Positions 1-11,211 of a stretch of 64,000 bases of DNA are shown here, piece after piece. The notes beneath the pieces are model-generated. The model was given only the letters and a program-made list of their open reading frames with translations. It had not been told where the DNA came from and ran no database searches. Each line of letters begins with the position of its first letter. Position 1 is the stretch's first letter. The DNA is from Parietaria judaica (taxonomy: Eukaryota > Streptophyta > Magnoliopsida > Rosales > Urticaceae), in assembly GCA_954871525.1 (NCBI GenBank), contig OX940863.1, positions 21,960,001 through 22,024,000 on the forward strand. The letters run 5' to 3'. The position numbers and the translations under genes were made by a program.

Positions 1-935
1 GTATAAATTCAGTTGATGCGTTAATATTACATTGCCACATCGTGGCCGGGCCATTGGCGATGGTGATGTCATTTGGGCTGCCGAACGACACGACCATTGC
101 TAACACCTATGACCGCGCCATTGGCGATGTTCACTGGAATGTTGTCATTTATATAAACTTAAATATTTAAGCCACCGATTCTTTATATAACTTAGCTTTA
201 GCAAAAAAAAAAGAATATTATTACATAATCTCATGTAGGGGTGGCATAGGTTGGGTTGGGCCACCCTGATGCTTTTTATGGACCCGACCCGATCACTTCG
301 GGTTCCCAAAAAAAGGCCCGATCCGACCCAATTTTTTTTAATGCCCGAACCAAACCAACCCGAAAAAAAATCGGGCTGGGTTGGTTTGGGTCGCCATGGC
401 CCGATTAATTAAAATTTAATCTTATATAACAAAAAATAATGTGAAAAAAATGCATCAATGTAACTCAAAATTCAAGTAAAAATACCCCAAACAAATTTAA
501 TCAAACAAACATACACTAAACAATGTAAAATATGAAAATGAGATATTGAACGGTCTTTAAATGTAGATAAAATTGAGAATGAGAGATTTTAAAAGACTAA
601 AGATTGCACTACTTGAATAAAAATTAATATGAAATATATATTAATTATATTGGTCGGGTCGGAGACCCCGACCAGACCCAAGGTTCTGGACCCGACCCCG
701 ACCCGAATAATAGTCGGATCCGGCCCGATCCGACCCAATTTTGAGCGGGTTAGATTGGGGTCGGGTCTTTAACGGATTGGGTTGGGCCATCGGGTTGGGT
801 TTAAAAAGCTCAGCCCTAATCTCATGTATAGAAATATGAATAATTTTTTCATTATAAATAATATGCAACATATATCTTACTTAGGTCATTTTCCGCCAAA
901 AAATGAAAATATGTGTTAAAGTACTTAGTAGCAAA
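1..935. repeat. Diverged repeat, copy A (interrupted by hAT element)
   Basis: Bases 26-235 and 819-935 match, with many substitutions, a second unit at about 1398-2170. Shared landmarks in order are TTGCCACATCG, a block near 50-110 with ATTGCTAA, the string ACATAATCTCATG, and TATAGAAATATGA followed by a CAACAT block. The unit has no coding potential. Its left edge runs off the window. The GATGTGGCAA string, read on the minus strand, resembles the start of the Helitron near 4335, so the unit may be Helitron-derived; this is inference. Confidence 0.6.
236..818. mobile_element. Non-autonomous hAT element, 583 bp
   Basis: The element starts TAGGGGTGGCA and ends CTCAGCCCTA, imperfect terminal inverted repeats typical of plant hAT elements. 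It is flanked by an exact 8-bp target duplication, ATCTCATG, at 228-235 and 819-826. Both ends are filled with GACCCGACC-like subterminal motifs, which produce a spurious Asn/Pro/Arg-rich minus-strand reading frame (641-871). There is no transposase, so mobility would have depended on another element. Copy B near 2107-2115 shows the same site without the insertion. Confidence 0.85.
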
Positions 936-1397
936 AAAATTAATTTTAATGCCAAACCTCTGGTTTTTTTCAGCTTTGGCGAGCATCTAACAATTATCGT
1001 AATTAGATACTTTCGCCACAAAAAATTCTTTAAAATTGCCACATTTATATAAGATGATTTGTTTTTCTTTAACTATAAGCTTTTAAATGAAATATATATG
1101 GTTTATAATTAAACACAATTTGAAATAGAGTTAAAGCTAAATAAGCGGTTTTAAAATCGATACATTAGCCCACTAATTCCTAATAGGTTGTAGAATTAAA
1201 TTTTGTTAAAATATATAACCGAATTAAAAGGGTCATACGAATTAAAACGGGAAATTGTTATTCATTAATGAAATATGTGTTTAGTGCTAAAACATTCAAA
1301 ATGAAGTAATACTAAATTAAATATTTTCAAAAACAAATATTTTATTATTTAAATATGGGGCCATTTTCTCCAAAAATAAACATTTTATATGTATATT

Positions 1398-2170
1398 ACT
1401 TTGCCACATCGAGACCTTGGTCATTAGTAAAGGTAAACAAAATAAATCGTAAACTGAATATTAAACCAAAAACCGGATATACCGCTACTGTATATACCGT
1501 ATACCGAATTTAAACGGTTAAAACCAAATGTAACGTATAGAAACTGAAAATGGATATACCATTCGGCTACGATATTCGATTTTTATTAAAAAAAAAAACC
1601 GAAAACCGAAAACCAAACTTGCCGCATATGGCTAAATTTAAGTATATAATTTTATATTTTATATTGCAAAATGTTAACCTTTACTTATATAATACTAACC
1701 GAGTTTATTAGTTTCACGTCTACATTTATCATTATTTTATTAATGGCTATGGTATTGGATTTTTTTATAAAAAATATTAATTTATATTTTTATTCGAGTT
1801 TTTCATATTACTCGAAGTGGTAAATGCGGTTAAAATATCGGTATTACCGCAACTGATACCGACTATGCCGTAAATGCAATTTTTTTTTATCTTTTTAAAT
1901 TGTTTGTTTGATTTTCCTTATAAAAATACCAAAATATTTTCGGCCTACTATTTTAAAAAAACCGCACCAAATACCTAGTTTTTCACCCCTAGTCATTCGC
2001 TATGATGATGTCGTTTGGTCGCCAAATGACACCACCATTGCTAATGGTCGTTCTATCGCTGATATTAACATGAACACCTTCACTAAAATAATCTTAACTA
2101 CATAATCTCATGTATAGAAATATGAGTACTTTCTCAATAAAAAATAAAATACAACATTTGTCGTATTTAA
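1398..2170. repeat. Diverged repeat, copy B (interrupted by second hAT-like element)
   Basis: This is the counterpart of copy A. The left flank is TTGCCACATCGAGACC; the right flank from 1992 continues through the ATTGCTAA block and ATAATCTCATGTATAGAAAT. It lacks the 236-818 insertion but carries its own at 1428-1991, so the two copies report each other's pre-insertion sequence. No gene is present. Confidence 0.6.
1428..1991. mobile_element. Diverged non-autonomous hAT-like element, 564 bp
   Basis: The left end TAAAGGTAAACAAAA and right end TTTTTCACCCCTA form an imperfect inverted repeat. Flanking octamers GTCATTAG (1420-1427) and GTCATTCG (1992-1999) agree at seven of eight positions, as expected for an aged 8-bp duplication. 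The interior has repeated ACCGAAAACCG and ATACCG motifs, a common layout in short plant hAT derivatives. No coding capacity is seen. Confidence 0.65.
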
Positions 2171-2570
2171 TTATTTTTGCCATGATTTTTTTTTAAAATT
2201 AAGTATTAAAGTGCAACATTTATTGTAATTATGTATGTTTTCCGCTTATAATTGCATCCTATTTTCGTTGGATCGCTATGAAAATGAATTAATTTTTAAA
2301 TATATTCAAACGATAAAATCTGCAACAAATGACACTCCTAGAAAAATGAGAGGAAGAAAATAAACATTATCTTTTTAAAATACATACAATACATTGAGTT
2401 ATATAAAGTGCAATGTTCGTCGTATTTTTTTTTTTTTTTTACCGTTCAAAAATGAGAATAGTATTAAAGTGAACATTAGTCACGATTCAGTGTTTTTCTA
2501 TAAAGAATTAAAATAAGTATTATTATGCAACATTCGTCCTTGTTAGGTATTTTTACCGCTATTAAACAAT
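2130..2570. repeat. Degenerate tandem motif around GCAACATTTGTCGTA
   Basis: A loose motif of the form AAAGTGCAACATT-GTCGTATTT-TTTACCGC recurs about four times (near 2148, 2208, 2408 and 2525), each followed by an A/T-rich run. Copies are strongly diverged and the spacing is irregular. It is probably the decayed tail of the repeat unit to its left. No gene is seen. Confidence 0.35.
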
Positions 2571-4169
2571 TAATTTTGTATAATTTGTTGAAGCGCTACA
2601 AAAGCGAATTTATTTCATTTAAAAGCTAATAAATAAATTTTAAAAAAATAGCGTACAATGCATGCATGATATATATAAGAAAACAATATTAAAAGCTATA
2701 ATGATAACAAAACGTTTTGTTGCATAAGTGTGGCACTGGCATTTAGGTTATTGCATGGTCTTATATAAAATAAAAATAAAATGGAAGAAAAAAAAATTCT
2801 CTATTTTTATTCTCATGTATCTTATTATTTGTGAGTTAATGAAAATCTATATTTTTGAATATTATGATAATGTGTTACTTGTTAATTCTTCCTTTTTCTA
2901 ATACATAGATTTTTTTGTTCAACTTTTTTTTTTTAAATGTAGATGTTATGGTTGTAATATATATAAATATTAGAGTTATCGCGTAAAAATAATAGAAAAA
3001 AAGTTTAGGTGTAGTGAAGTTAGTTCTCAAAAGAAATTAAACATCCTAATTTTTACGATATTCCATAATTAAAAAGATAATCATTGTATTTTTACCAATA
3101 ATTATATTTGTGATGAAAATAGTATTTAGATTAATATATTTTAGTTGGTAAATGCTATATATTATGTTTTATAATAATAGTTTCTACATCGTTATTCTCA
3201 ACTGTTGATGAACGGTCAAGACATTGTTCATAATAATCTATATATTTTTTAAATTGTTTGTTAAATTCTAATTGTAGTTATCCTCCCAATTTTTTAAGCA
3301 TGTGTATAATTAAATATATATATATATATAAAATCACACTAAAACACACATGAAAGTGATTTATTTCTTTTTTCCAGCAACTGCAATGCATCCGCGAGAT
3401 CGTTCATCCGGAACCATCCTTATGAAATGAAGACGAAATAATTACAACATTATAAAGACTCAGAAAATACGTGCAAATGAAATAAATACATTATAGATTA
3501 TACAATCTATATGATTAAACCACACATCAAAATATAAATATGTATTGACAAAAGAAATAATATATGTATCTAAACTAATATAAAACTCACTTGAAATTCT
3601 TGCCGAAGAGAGCAAGCTGCAACCGGGGCACAATATCGGGTACTAAATTGATACTATATGTACAAATTAATAACAAATGAAAGAGCATATATGTATCCAA
3701 ACTTAAAAAATAAAATAAAAGAATCACCTAAGATTCTCAGAGAGAAACATTTTGATTGAAGGCTTAATTATTTTGAAGAGCGTGAAATATGAAAACCCTC
3801 CAGTACGAATATAAAGTGTTGAAGCCTTGCACTGGAAGAAAAAAAAACATGGAGCAGTGTAATAAGTTAGTACGAAGAAAGGAAATTGACAAAATATAGT
3901 ACATACATACCAAGATCTAGGGTTGCAACTTTCCATCACACACTCTCTTTTTCTCCAGGTATACATGATATATATCGACTTTTTAAGAAACACAGATTTC
4001 CTATGCATTTATCTACAATTAGTAAATATCATTTGTTTTAGTAGGTATCATTTACCGAATGGAAGTGCAATGGTTATGATTATCAATAACATAATGAGAG
4101 TCTTTCATATTCCAAAACATTTAAGCAATAAAATTTTATTATAGTTGAGTTAAATGTAGAGAGAGTTAT
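2571..4169. other. No recognisable gene; possible exon-like remnants on the minus strand
   Basis: Mostly A/T-rich sequence. On the minus strand, 3596-3655 reads open through a short stretch including PRLQLALFGKNFK and ends at a GTGAG donor-like site. A second open block (3724-4008) contains a TTCCAG acceptor-like site. These might be transposon or captured-gene exons belonging to the Helitron whose 5' end is at 4335, but I cannot assign a family. (TA)n lies near 3317-3330. Confidence 0.3.
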
Positions 4170-4335
4170 TTGTTGTATTATAAAAATAATTCAAAAATCT
4201 CATAAAAATGATATTGTGAATCCTTGAATTCTACTTCACTATATCATCTTAAAACTCTTAGAAAAAAGTAAAAGTAAATACTCTAATATTATCTTGCCAC
4301 ATCACTAATAAGTTCCTCCTTTTATTATATATAGA
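4170..4335 (-). mobile_element. Helitron 5' end (third copy), minus strand
   Basis: Read on the minus strand from 4335 the sequence begins TCTATATATAATAAAAGGAG preceded by A, the start seen in the two better-defined Helitrons at 26191 and 38596. Similarity to the 26191 element continues for about 150 bases, through a GATGTG(G/C)CA block and a conserved segment near 4230-4175. The left (3') boundary was not found: no hairpin plus CTAG end lies between 1 and 4100, so the copy is truncated or its end is eroded. Confidence 0.6.
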
Positions 4336-5409
4336 TTTCTTCCTTCGTTCTCGATCTTCGTTATCTTTTCCGTTGTTCAAATAAAATTTATCTACTTTTC
4401 ACTGCACAGTCCCAATTTCAAATAATAAGTTTCATTTTATTTTTAATCATCAAGTGTTTAAATTAATTTACATATAAAAACTCCAAATACAGGTCGATCT
4501 CGCATTCATTTCATCTAATTGAAGAAAATAATGTGTAGCTAGTTGAAAAATGATGTATCCCGAACAATGTAAAAACTATAAAAATAAAAAAAATAAAAAT
4601 AAAAAGCTATAGAGCTCAATTTTCTATTATCAATCATCAATTACCCTCTTTGAATTACAAATATATAGGAAATATAAAAATCTTTAAAACCTAACTCCAT
4701 AAAATAAAACTATGATTAATACTATTAGTGACTAAATTAAACCCACAATTGATAGGCGCAATACATTCATAGACAAGAGCTAATAGCGTAAATAATTCAA
4801 AAAATTATCTTAACGGTTTATTTTGTTGATGATTTTAAACATGTCATTTCATACTTGTCTTGTCTTTTATAGTTTTTGACTTTTTTCCATTCTTGACCAT
4901 TTTTATTTTTGATCTATTAATCGTTATAGATACAATATTTATTACGTTATCATACATTGATTCGTAAAATATTACGCGCTATTTTCTTATTTTGTTTCGA
5001 GGAACATGACCATGTTTGGTAATCAACTCAAAAACTTTTATTTTTATTTTTCAGTTCTTTATAATTATAGTGTAATAAATTATTGCATTTGTTTTCGAAT
5101 AAGTGTTTGGTACATTATTTTCTATTCTTTTTTTCTTTCAAAAAAATTAATTTTTAAACCTCAATAATATAAAATATAATTACATACATAAGACACAGTG
5201 CAAGTCACATATAGTAATAAGTATCCATACCAGCCGTCATGGATAATGACTATATAGAACTATAGAAGAAAGAAAGAGAGAAAATGAGATGGATTAATTA
5301 TTACAAAACACCCTAAACACACTTCTTGAATTTGTTCATTAAACAACACAATGGTTCAAGAATTTATTTTAAAAAGTGTGAAAATAATTTTCCAAACAAT
5401 TAATTCATT
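4336..5409. other. Intergenic, nothing recognised
   Basis: A/T-rich sequence with long A and T runs. I see no conserved coding segment, RNA gene or element boundary. Confidence 0.6.
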
Positions 5410-5615
5410 ATTTTTTAATTACGGCAAAAAGACCCAAACTTTGCTCAAATGCCCTGCTCTGTATACAACCTCCGTAAATGGCGGCAAAAGTATCCAAACT
5501 CGGCATTTGGGAGTTGACCGAGGAAATATGTCCATGTGACCGAGGAAAAAGTATCCATGTGGAAATATGTCCATGGCGGCAAAAGTTTTGTAATTTTTTA
5601 CTAAATAGGGCCATT
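5410..5615. repeat. Solo terminal repeat of the GGCAAAAA fold-back family
   Basis: The stretch begins AATTACGGCAAAAAGACCC and matches the arms of the 24888-26034 fold-back (same order of landmarks: AAACTTTG, TGTATACAACCTCCG, GGCATTTGGGAGTTGACC). Only one arm is present. Its inner part carries a short local duplication of CCGAGGAAA...TATGTCCATG. It is a remnant or deletion derivative. Confidence 0.6.
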
Positions 5616-7379
5616 AAGTTTCTATTTTATTTTTTCTTCCTTTATTGACTATTTTATTTATTTAAGTCAAGTCAACTCATGTTATTAGCTATATATATTA
5701 TTTAATAACAATTTTCTTTTCTCGCTGTCTGTTTGTTGTCCACTTGTCCTATTCGTTGATCAAGTCAAAGTTAGTGCCTATTTTATGAGCAGTCTGATTT
5801 GGCATATTTAATTTTGTTCATATATGTTTGATTTGGTCGTCATTGTGCTAATAAAAATAATTTATATAAATATTCCAAATAATTTAGCCATTCATAGTTG
5901 ATGAAGCAACTTACGAAGTCTACTTGTTTAAAAAAAAAAAACAAATAATAAACAAAAAACTTACGAAGTCTACTCAGATAACTTACGTATGTATTTGGGA
6001 TGATTGCGTATGAATATTTTTAAAAGAGATAGTTACGGCATAAAAACTTTATATCGGTTAAAGTATGTTTGAAGTATATTCTCAATATTTGTGGCACAAA
6101 GATAAACATTATTAAAAACAGAACATAATATTATAAAATATACCTCACCAAGTTTTAATTCGAGGTTATTAGTGACACAAATACTAAAGTGTTTGAAAAA
6201 TTAATATTAAATATCAATTTTTGTAGCGGATAAAATACCAATATTTTTATCACACGTTATAGTCAAGTACCCTTTTCGGGATTGTTTCGTACCTATCTAT
6301 AACTTGAGAGAAAAATTTTGTTATTTTTTCAGCTAAAATAAAAAAATGGGTATTTAACATTGTTTTTTCAAATACTTTTGGTATTTATACCGATAATATC
6401 CCTTGTTAATATAGTTTTGAGTCTCCTTCACTAAATGAACAATAAACATTAAGTAATTTTTTTGACGTGACGTAGTCGACACTGTCGGCAACACACTCTG
6501 CGTTCTCAACAGTGTTGGCGATGTACTCGCAGACCGCGGTATCGGCGATGTACATGGTGTTCTCGACGGTGTCAGTAACAAATAGTCATGGTATTGGAAG
6601 ATTCATGTTAATTTTTCAATACTATTAAAACATGAATGTATAAAACGTTAAAAAAACTACTAATCAAAGACATTTTATAAAGTCGACACATGTCACATCA
6701 CGAACTTAACTTATTGTTATTATAGTGACGGAAACTCAAAATTATATAAAAAAAATAAAATAAAACATAGGTCTTTTAGAAAAAATAAATTATTGAGAAT
6801 ATACCTCAAACAAAGTGCTAATATGAAGTCTGTATGCCACAAATGTCTCTTTTAAAATTATCATGGCATATTTTTACAGTTTTAATTGTACCTATTAAAC
6901 ACATGTGATCGTCAAATTTATGTTTGCGATTGGTTTTTCCCACATACATTTGTTAATTTTAAGTCATATGATTATGCCTCAGATAACCACTCTTTTCACA
7001 TTAATTTATAGACTTTTTATGTTAAATATTTAATTTGAATCACACAAAGTAAATTATTTAACGTAAATCGAGATAATGCAAAGAAAAAAACAATCGCCTT
7101 TGTATTTCATTAACATAATTGAAATTTTAAAAATGTGTCGTAGAACTATTTTGAAAAGAAAAAAAAATTGAATAGTTTTAGTGCAATTATTTCTTTTTAT
7201 GCGTTTGTTTTTCGTACGTTACATGGAAAATATAGTTTTGTTCATATTGTAAAATTCTTCTTTGTCTTTTTTCTTTTCTTCGTTGTCATTTGTCAATAAT
7301 ACGTATTTTCCAAACGTTATAAACCGTGCAATTAACTCATACCGTTTACTCTCAAGTCTCAACGTCTCGACTTTCTACG
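5616..7379. other. Intergenic; weak inverted similarity, no gene
   Basis: A 16-bp string ACTTACGAAGTCTACT occurs twice (near 5910 and 5960). Segments near 6050-6110 and 6790-6860 are weakly inverted copies (shared core AGTATATTCTCAAT / ATTGAGAATATACC), suggesting an old fold-back of about 0.85 kb. 6470-6580 is a GC-richer patch with repeated GCGATGTAC-type strings. None of the short open frames looks coding. Confidence 0.35.
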
Positions 7380-7571
7380 CATGTTTTGACTCAGATATTT
7401 CGATATATTAATTATTGGTCATTATATTTGCAATATATTAGTTTAAATAAAAATCCAAATATTCTTTGATATTAATCATTTCACATACATTAAACACTAT
7501 ATATACACATAATTAGATTACTATATACTCACGATAAACACCAACCAAAGCCTAATTAAGGAGAATAAAGT
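7380..7571 (+). promoter_or_regulatory. Promoter and leader of LOR copy 1
   Basis: A TATATATA box at 7498-7505 lies 67 bp before the start codon. A W-box-like TTGACT occurs near 7386-7391, of interest because LOR genes of Arabidopsis respond to pathogens through WRKY factors; its function here is inference. The leader is about 40 nt. Confidence 0.4.
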
Positions 7572-8964
7572 ATGGCGAACGTCCCATCTGCGAGCTATCG
7601 TCCTGCTCAGATGAAGGCGGTAGTCGGCCCTCAGTTCACAGTGGCGCATCCGATCGACTTGAGCATCGACGAGGGCTCGTTTGCCGTCACCGACTGCAAC
7701 GGAAGCTTGATCTTCAACGTGACCAAAGGCTGGATGCCCAGACTTCACAACCGCCTTTATCTCGTCGATGGCGCCAATCGTACCGTCCTCACTTTCCGGC
7801 GAAAGGTCGCCAATATTTCCTTGATATTCATGGCTTATGAAAAATTTGATTTCTTGTTTGTTATAGATTTCCTCTCCATCATTTCCTTGATACGAAGTTA
7901 ATCAACTTATTATGATTACAAAAGTCACACTAAAATAAATAGACACACTAAATATGTTTATCAATAAAAACAGAAAATCTATACTATAATACAGTTAACT
8001 ACTACTACTACTACTACTAATAATAATAATAATAATTTCATTAAAATGATATTTCAACTATGATGCTTATATATTTATTAATATAGATTCATATATTCAT
8101 TACTAAAAATATCATGTAAACGGATATTGGCGGAACCAAGATCTAAAATTAGAGAGAATGGTTTAAATTTTTTCGTACAAAAGGAGGCCTAACTTGCAAT
8201 TAATTCTTTTAAAAAAACTAATAATCTTAATTTTTCACTCGAATATGATTTTTTTTTTGTCGACGATACGCTCTTATTATATCGTTGTCAAAATTATAGG
8301 CTCTCGATAATAATTCTTGAATAAATCATTCAGATCATGACGATACATAATAGATGGCAAATCTTCAAAGGAGATGGCTCGGACCCGAAAAATTTGCTCT
8401 GCAACGTCAAGATATCGTCTATTCTTGACTTGCAGACCGAGCTAGACGTGTTCTTGGCTGCCAACACTACAGAGGAAGTGCCCAATTTTAAAGTCAAAGG
8501 AAGTTGGTTCGAGAGATCGGGCACGGTGTATCTCGGAAATTCATCGGCCGTTATTGCTAAAGTAAGATTCAATCTTCTAAGCCAAAATATCACTCATATA
8601 TATATTACACACATGATGTTTCACTTTGTATTTTTATCTTTGGGTTAATTACGGCGAAAATACCTAAAGTTTGGTCAAAGAACCCCTCGTGTACTCTAAG
8701 TCTAAAAGTTGTGGCAAAAATACCCAAAGTCACATTTGGGACGTTGACCACTTCATTCTCGTAACGCAGTTAACTTATCCGTTAACTCTGGCCACGTGGA
8801 CAAACGTGGGTTGTTGACATAATAATTTTTTGCCATGTGGACGAGCCTAAAAATACAAATTTTAGTGGACATATTAATTATTCCTATATTTTTTTAACTT
8901 TCCATAAATATTGTATTTCTGTTTCATGATCACTTCTTATTTTAGTCTTTATTGCCTACTTTTT

Positions 8965-9008
<44 letters not shown>

Positions 9009-10849
9009 TGTGTGCGTCAGAGTAACAAGCTAAAAATAAATGTTTGTTATTAAAATACATATTGCAAATAAAATAAAAAAATAAAAAAAAAACCCTCAAT
9101 ACAAACATAAGATGATATGGAATACTTAGAACCACTCATTCAATTATTGGATAATCCCGAATACGATATTCGTACAATAAGATTGTTGATTATTTGTCTC
9201 GTTATAAAATGTTTGCTTAATTTCAAAATAAAAAGGGTTGCTTATGAATTTGAGATGATATGTTGTGTTGATAAGTATTGAGTCTTCTTTTCTAATTGTT
9301 TTGTTTAATATTTTTATTATTTTTTTGTATTTTGAGTTTATTAGTGCGCTTCATTGGTCGTTTTATAACCACGATTTTGCTTTGCTCCATCACAAGTGTA
9401 ACATATATTAATAAATTTGAAACACATTCACACAAGATATCTAGCTATTATGTGTGTATTTTTTTAGCTCGTACCCAATGTTTGATCCGATGCGAATTAT
9501 GTAATCAATGTTTATTTTCGACGGGTAATGTACTCAATGTTTATTTCCGTTAGATTTTTTCATCCATTCTGTTAGTTGACCGTCAACCACTGCCACGTGG
9601 CCATATTCTCCCCCTCTCCTCGCGCTTCCACGTGGCTCTGATTCCACCAATCATGACTTGCCACGTGTCATGTGGCATTGCAAAAAAATTTGGGCTGGTT
9701 GGGAATCTAATCCCATGCGGCCCTCCAACTTGTTGGGTTGGGCAAGCAATCAACCACTTGAACCATTGTCATTTCATGTCATCTAATGGTACACATAAAT
9801 ATTTATATAAACAATCTGTACATAAGTTGTAACATGTATAAAATGTAACATTTAATTAGATTTAAAGGGGATTTTCTATGTACATCTAGCAAAATATAAA
9901 GTGAATGAAATAAAATTATATTTTTTAAAATAAAATTATATTTTTTAAAATAAAATAGGATTACATTGGATATTCTTAAAATAAAATTGCATATTTAAAA
10001 AATAAATTAAAGTGAATATGGATAATTTATTTCATTCACTTAAAAAATGTAATAAATTACATTACGTTATATAAATTATTCATAAAAATCATGTAATCTA
10101 ATTAAATGTAATATTTTTTAGAGACTATTTTATTTCATTCACTTTATATGTACATGCAACATTTTACATGTACATACAAAATTTCATTACAAGTAAAATG
10201 TTACGTGTACATATAAAGTGAATGAAATAAAATAGTATTTTTGAAAAAAAAAATTATTACATTTAATTAGAATACAATTTTATTTCATTCACTTTATATT
10301 TTGCTACATGTACATAGAAAATCCCCTTTAAATCTAATTAAATGTTACATTTTACATTTTATACATGTTTTTTTTTTTTTTTTAAGGCAGCTTTGCTGTA
10401 ATAGGGATCGAACCCACAACCTCCACTTTGGAGGTGGTGTGGAATTACCACTAGGCTATCTTATACATGTTATATTTTATACATGTTACAACTTATTTAC
10501 AGGTTATTTATATAGATATTTATATGTACCATTATTTGTTAAGAAATGACAATGGTTTAAGTGGTTTAGTGCTTGCCCAACAAGTTGGAGGGCATGGGTT
10601 TGATTCTTACCCAACCCAATTTTTTTTGCAATGCCACATGACACGTGGCAAGTCGTGATTGGTGGAATCAGAGCCACGTGGCAGAGCGAGGAGAGGGGGA
10701 GAATATGGCCACGTGGCAGTGGTTGACGGTCAACTAACAGAATGGATGAAAAAATCTAACGGAAATAGACATTGGGTACATTAGCCGTTGAAAATAAACA
10801 TTGGGTACATAATTCGCAGCGGATCAAACGTTGGGTATATTAGCCGCAG

Positions 10850-10899
<50 letters not shown>

Positions 10900-11121
10900 A
10901 GTAGTTTTGACACTATGGTTATGGTTTCACAGATGTACAAGAAGAACAACGCTAGAAGCATATCGCTCGGAAAGGAAAAATTCTCAATGAAAGTGTTGCC
11001 TAATGTTGATTACGCTTTCATAATTGCTCTTATGGTGGTTCTCTACGAGAACAGTAACGAATGGGACGTAGAGCAAGGACCATCTAAGCTTCAAGGAGCA
11101 AGTATGCTTATTACAAAATAG
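7572..11121 (+). CDS. LOR: LURP-one-related (LOR, DUF567) protein, copy 1
   Basis: Three exons: 7572-7805, 8334-8561 and 10933-11121, both introns in phase 0, giving 216 aa. The family folds as a tubby-like beta barrel around a central helix; Arabidopsis LURP1 contributes to basal defence against oomycetes. Visible signatures are VVGPQFT near residue 18, SFAVTDCNG, a TVLTFRRK exon end, ELDVFLAANT, KVKGSWFERS and PNVDYAFIIAL. Compared with copies 2 and 3 it lacks about seven to eight residues (the VTKKLMT segment) after PIDLS. Intron 1 donor is AAG|GTCGCC. Intron 2 is 2.4 kb because it holds a solo fold-back arm, a fold-back element with a SINE, and (TA) runs; the same intron is 88 bp in copy 2. 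The last exon runs 14 residues past where copy 2 stops and may instead splice at 11101 to an extra exon (see 11212-11468). Confidence 0.82.
8643..8860. repeat. Solo arm of the GGCAAAAA fold-back family in LOR copy 1 intron 2
   Basis: It begins GGGTTAATTACGGCG and matches the left arm of the complete element at 55316-55784 over about 200 bp (AGTTTGGTCAAAGAACCCC, TTGACCACTTCATTCTCGTA, GGCCACGTGGACAAACG). The opposite arm is absent. Confidence 0.65.
8962..9004. repeat. (TA)n microsatellite
   Basis: About 20 uninterrupted TA units inside intron 2 of LOR copy 1. Confidence 0.9.
9696..9770 (-). repeat. tRNA-like module in the left fold-back arm
   Basis: On the minus strand it reads GGTTCAAGTGGTTGATTGC ... 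GGGATTAGATTCCCA, resembling the A-box and B-box spacing of a tRNA-derived promoter. The same module, inverted, occurs at 10550-10621. No full cloverleaf is claimed. Confidence 0.45.
10369..10460 (-). mobile_element. tRNA-derived SINE, ~92 bp, minus strand
   Basis: On the minus strand it starts GATAGCCTAGTGGTAATTCC (A-box), has GGTTCGATCCC (B-box) about 33 bases on, and ends in a poly-A tail (the T run 10369-10383 on the + strand). It is flanked by an exact 10-bp duplication TTATACATGT at 10359-10368 and 10461-10470, the hallmark of target-primed insertion. It sits in the right arm of the 9463-10850 fold-back and is therefore younger than that element. Confidence 0.8.
10550..10621 (+). repeat. 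tRNA-like module in the right fold-back arm
   Basis: Reads GGTTTAAGTGGTTTAGTGC followed by GGGTTTGATTCTTACC about 25 bases on, the inverted counterpart of 9696-9770. The B-box-like match is imperfect. Confidence 0.45.
10851..10894. repeat. (TA)n microsatellite
   Basis: About 21 TA units directly at the right end of the fold-back element and about 40 bp before the last exon of LOR copy 1. Confidence 0.9.
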
Positions 11122-11211
11122 TATATATGAATCACAATACAGTTTATTAAGAAATTATGAACCATAAATATTTAATCGAGTATATCATTTTTTATTTTTT
11201 ATTTTTTGAAG

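Larger units (their letters stand above)
9463..10850. mobile_element. Fold-back element, ~1.39 kb, palindromic along its length
   Basis: The left end (AGCTCGTACCCAATG) and right end (inverted GGCTAATATACCCAACG) begin inverted arms that stay similar inwards for about 600 bp: CCGTTAGATTTTTTCATCC, a CCACGTGG-rich block, a tRNA-like block, and a final AAGTGAATGAAATAAAAT / ATTTTATTTCATTCACTT block around a short loop near 10050. The right arm is interrupted by a SINE (10369-10460). No coding sequence. It belongs to a different subfamily from the GGCAAAAA fold-backs; 38079-38525 is a relative. The target duplication could not be defined because the right end abuts a (TA)n tract. Confidence 0.75.

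Noticed and set aside
641..871. Minus-strand Asn/Pro/Arg/Gly-rich open frame
   Set aside because: Its repetitive translation comes from GACCCGACC subterminal repeats of the 236-818 hAT element.
10384..10460. Possible functional tRNA gene (A-box and B-box visible)
   Set aside because: No acceptor-stem pairing is apparent, and the poly-A tail with flanking 10-bp duplication identifies it as a SINE.
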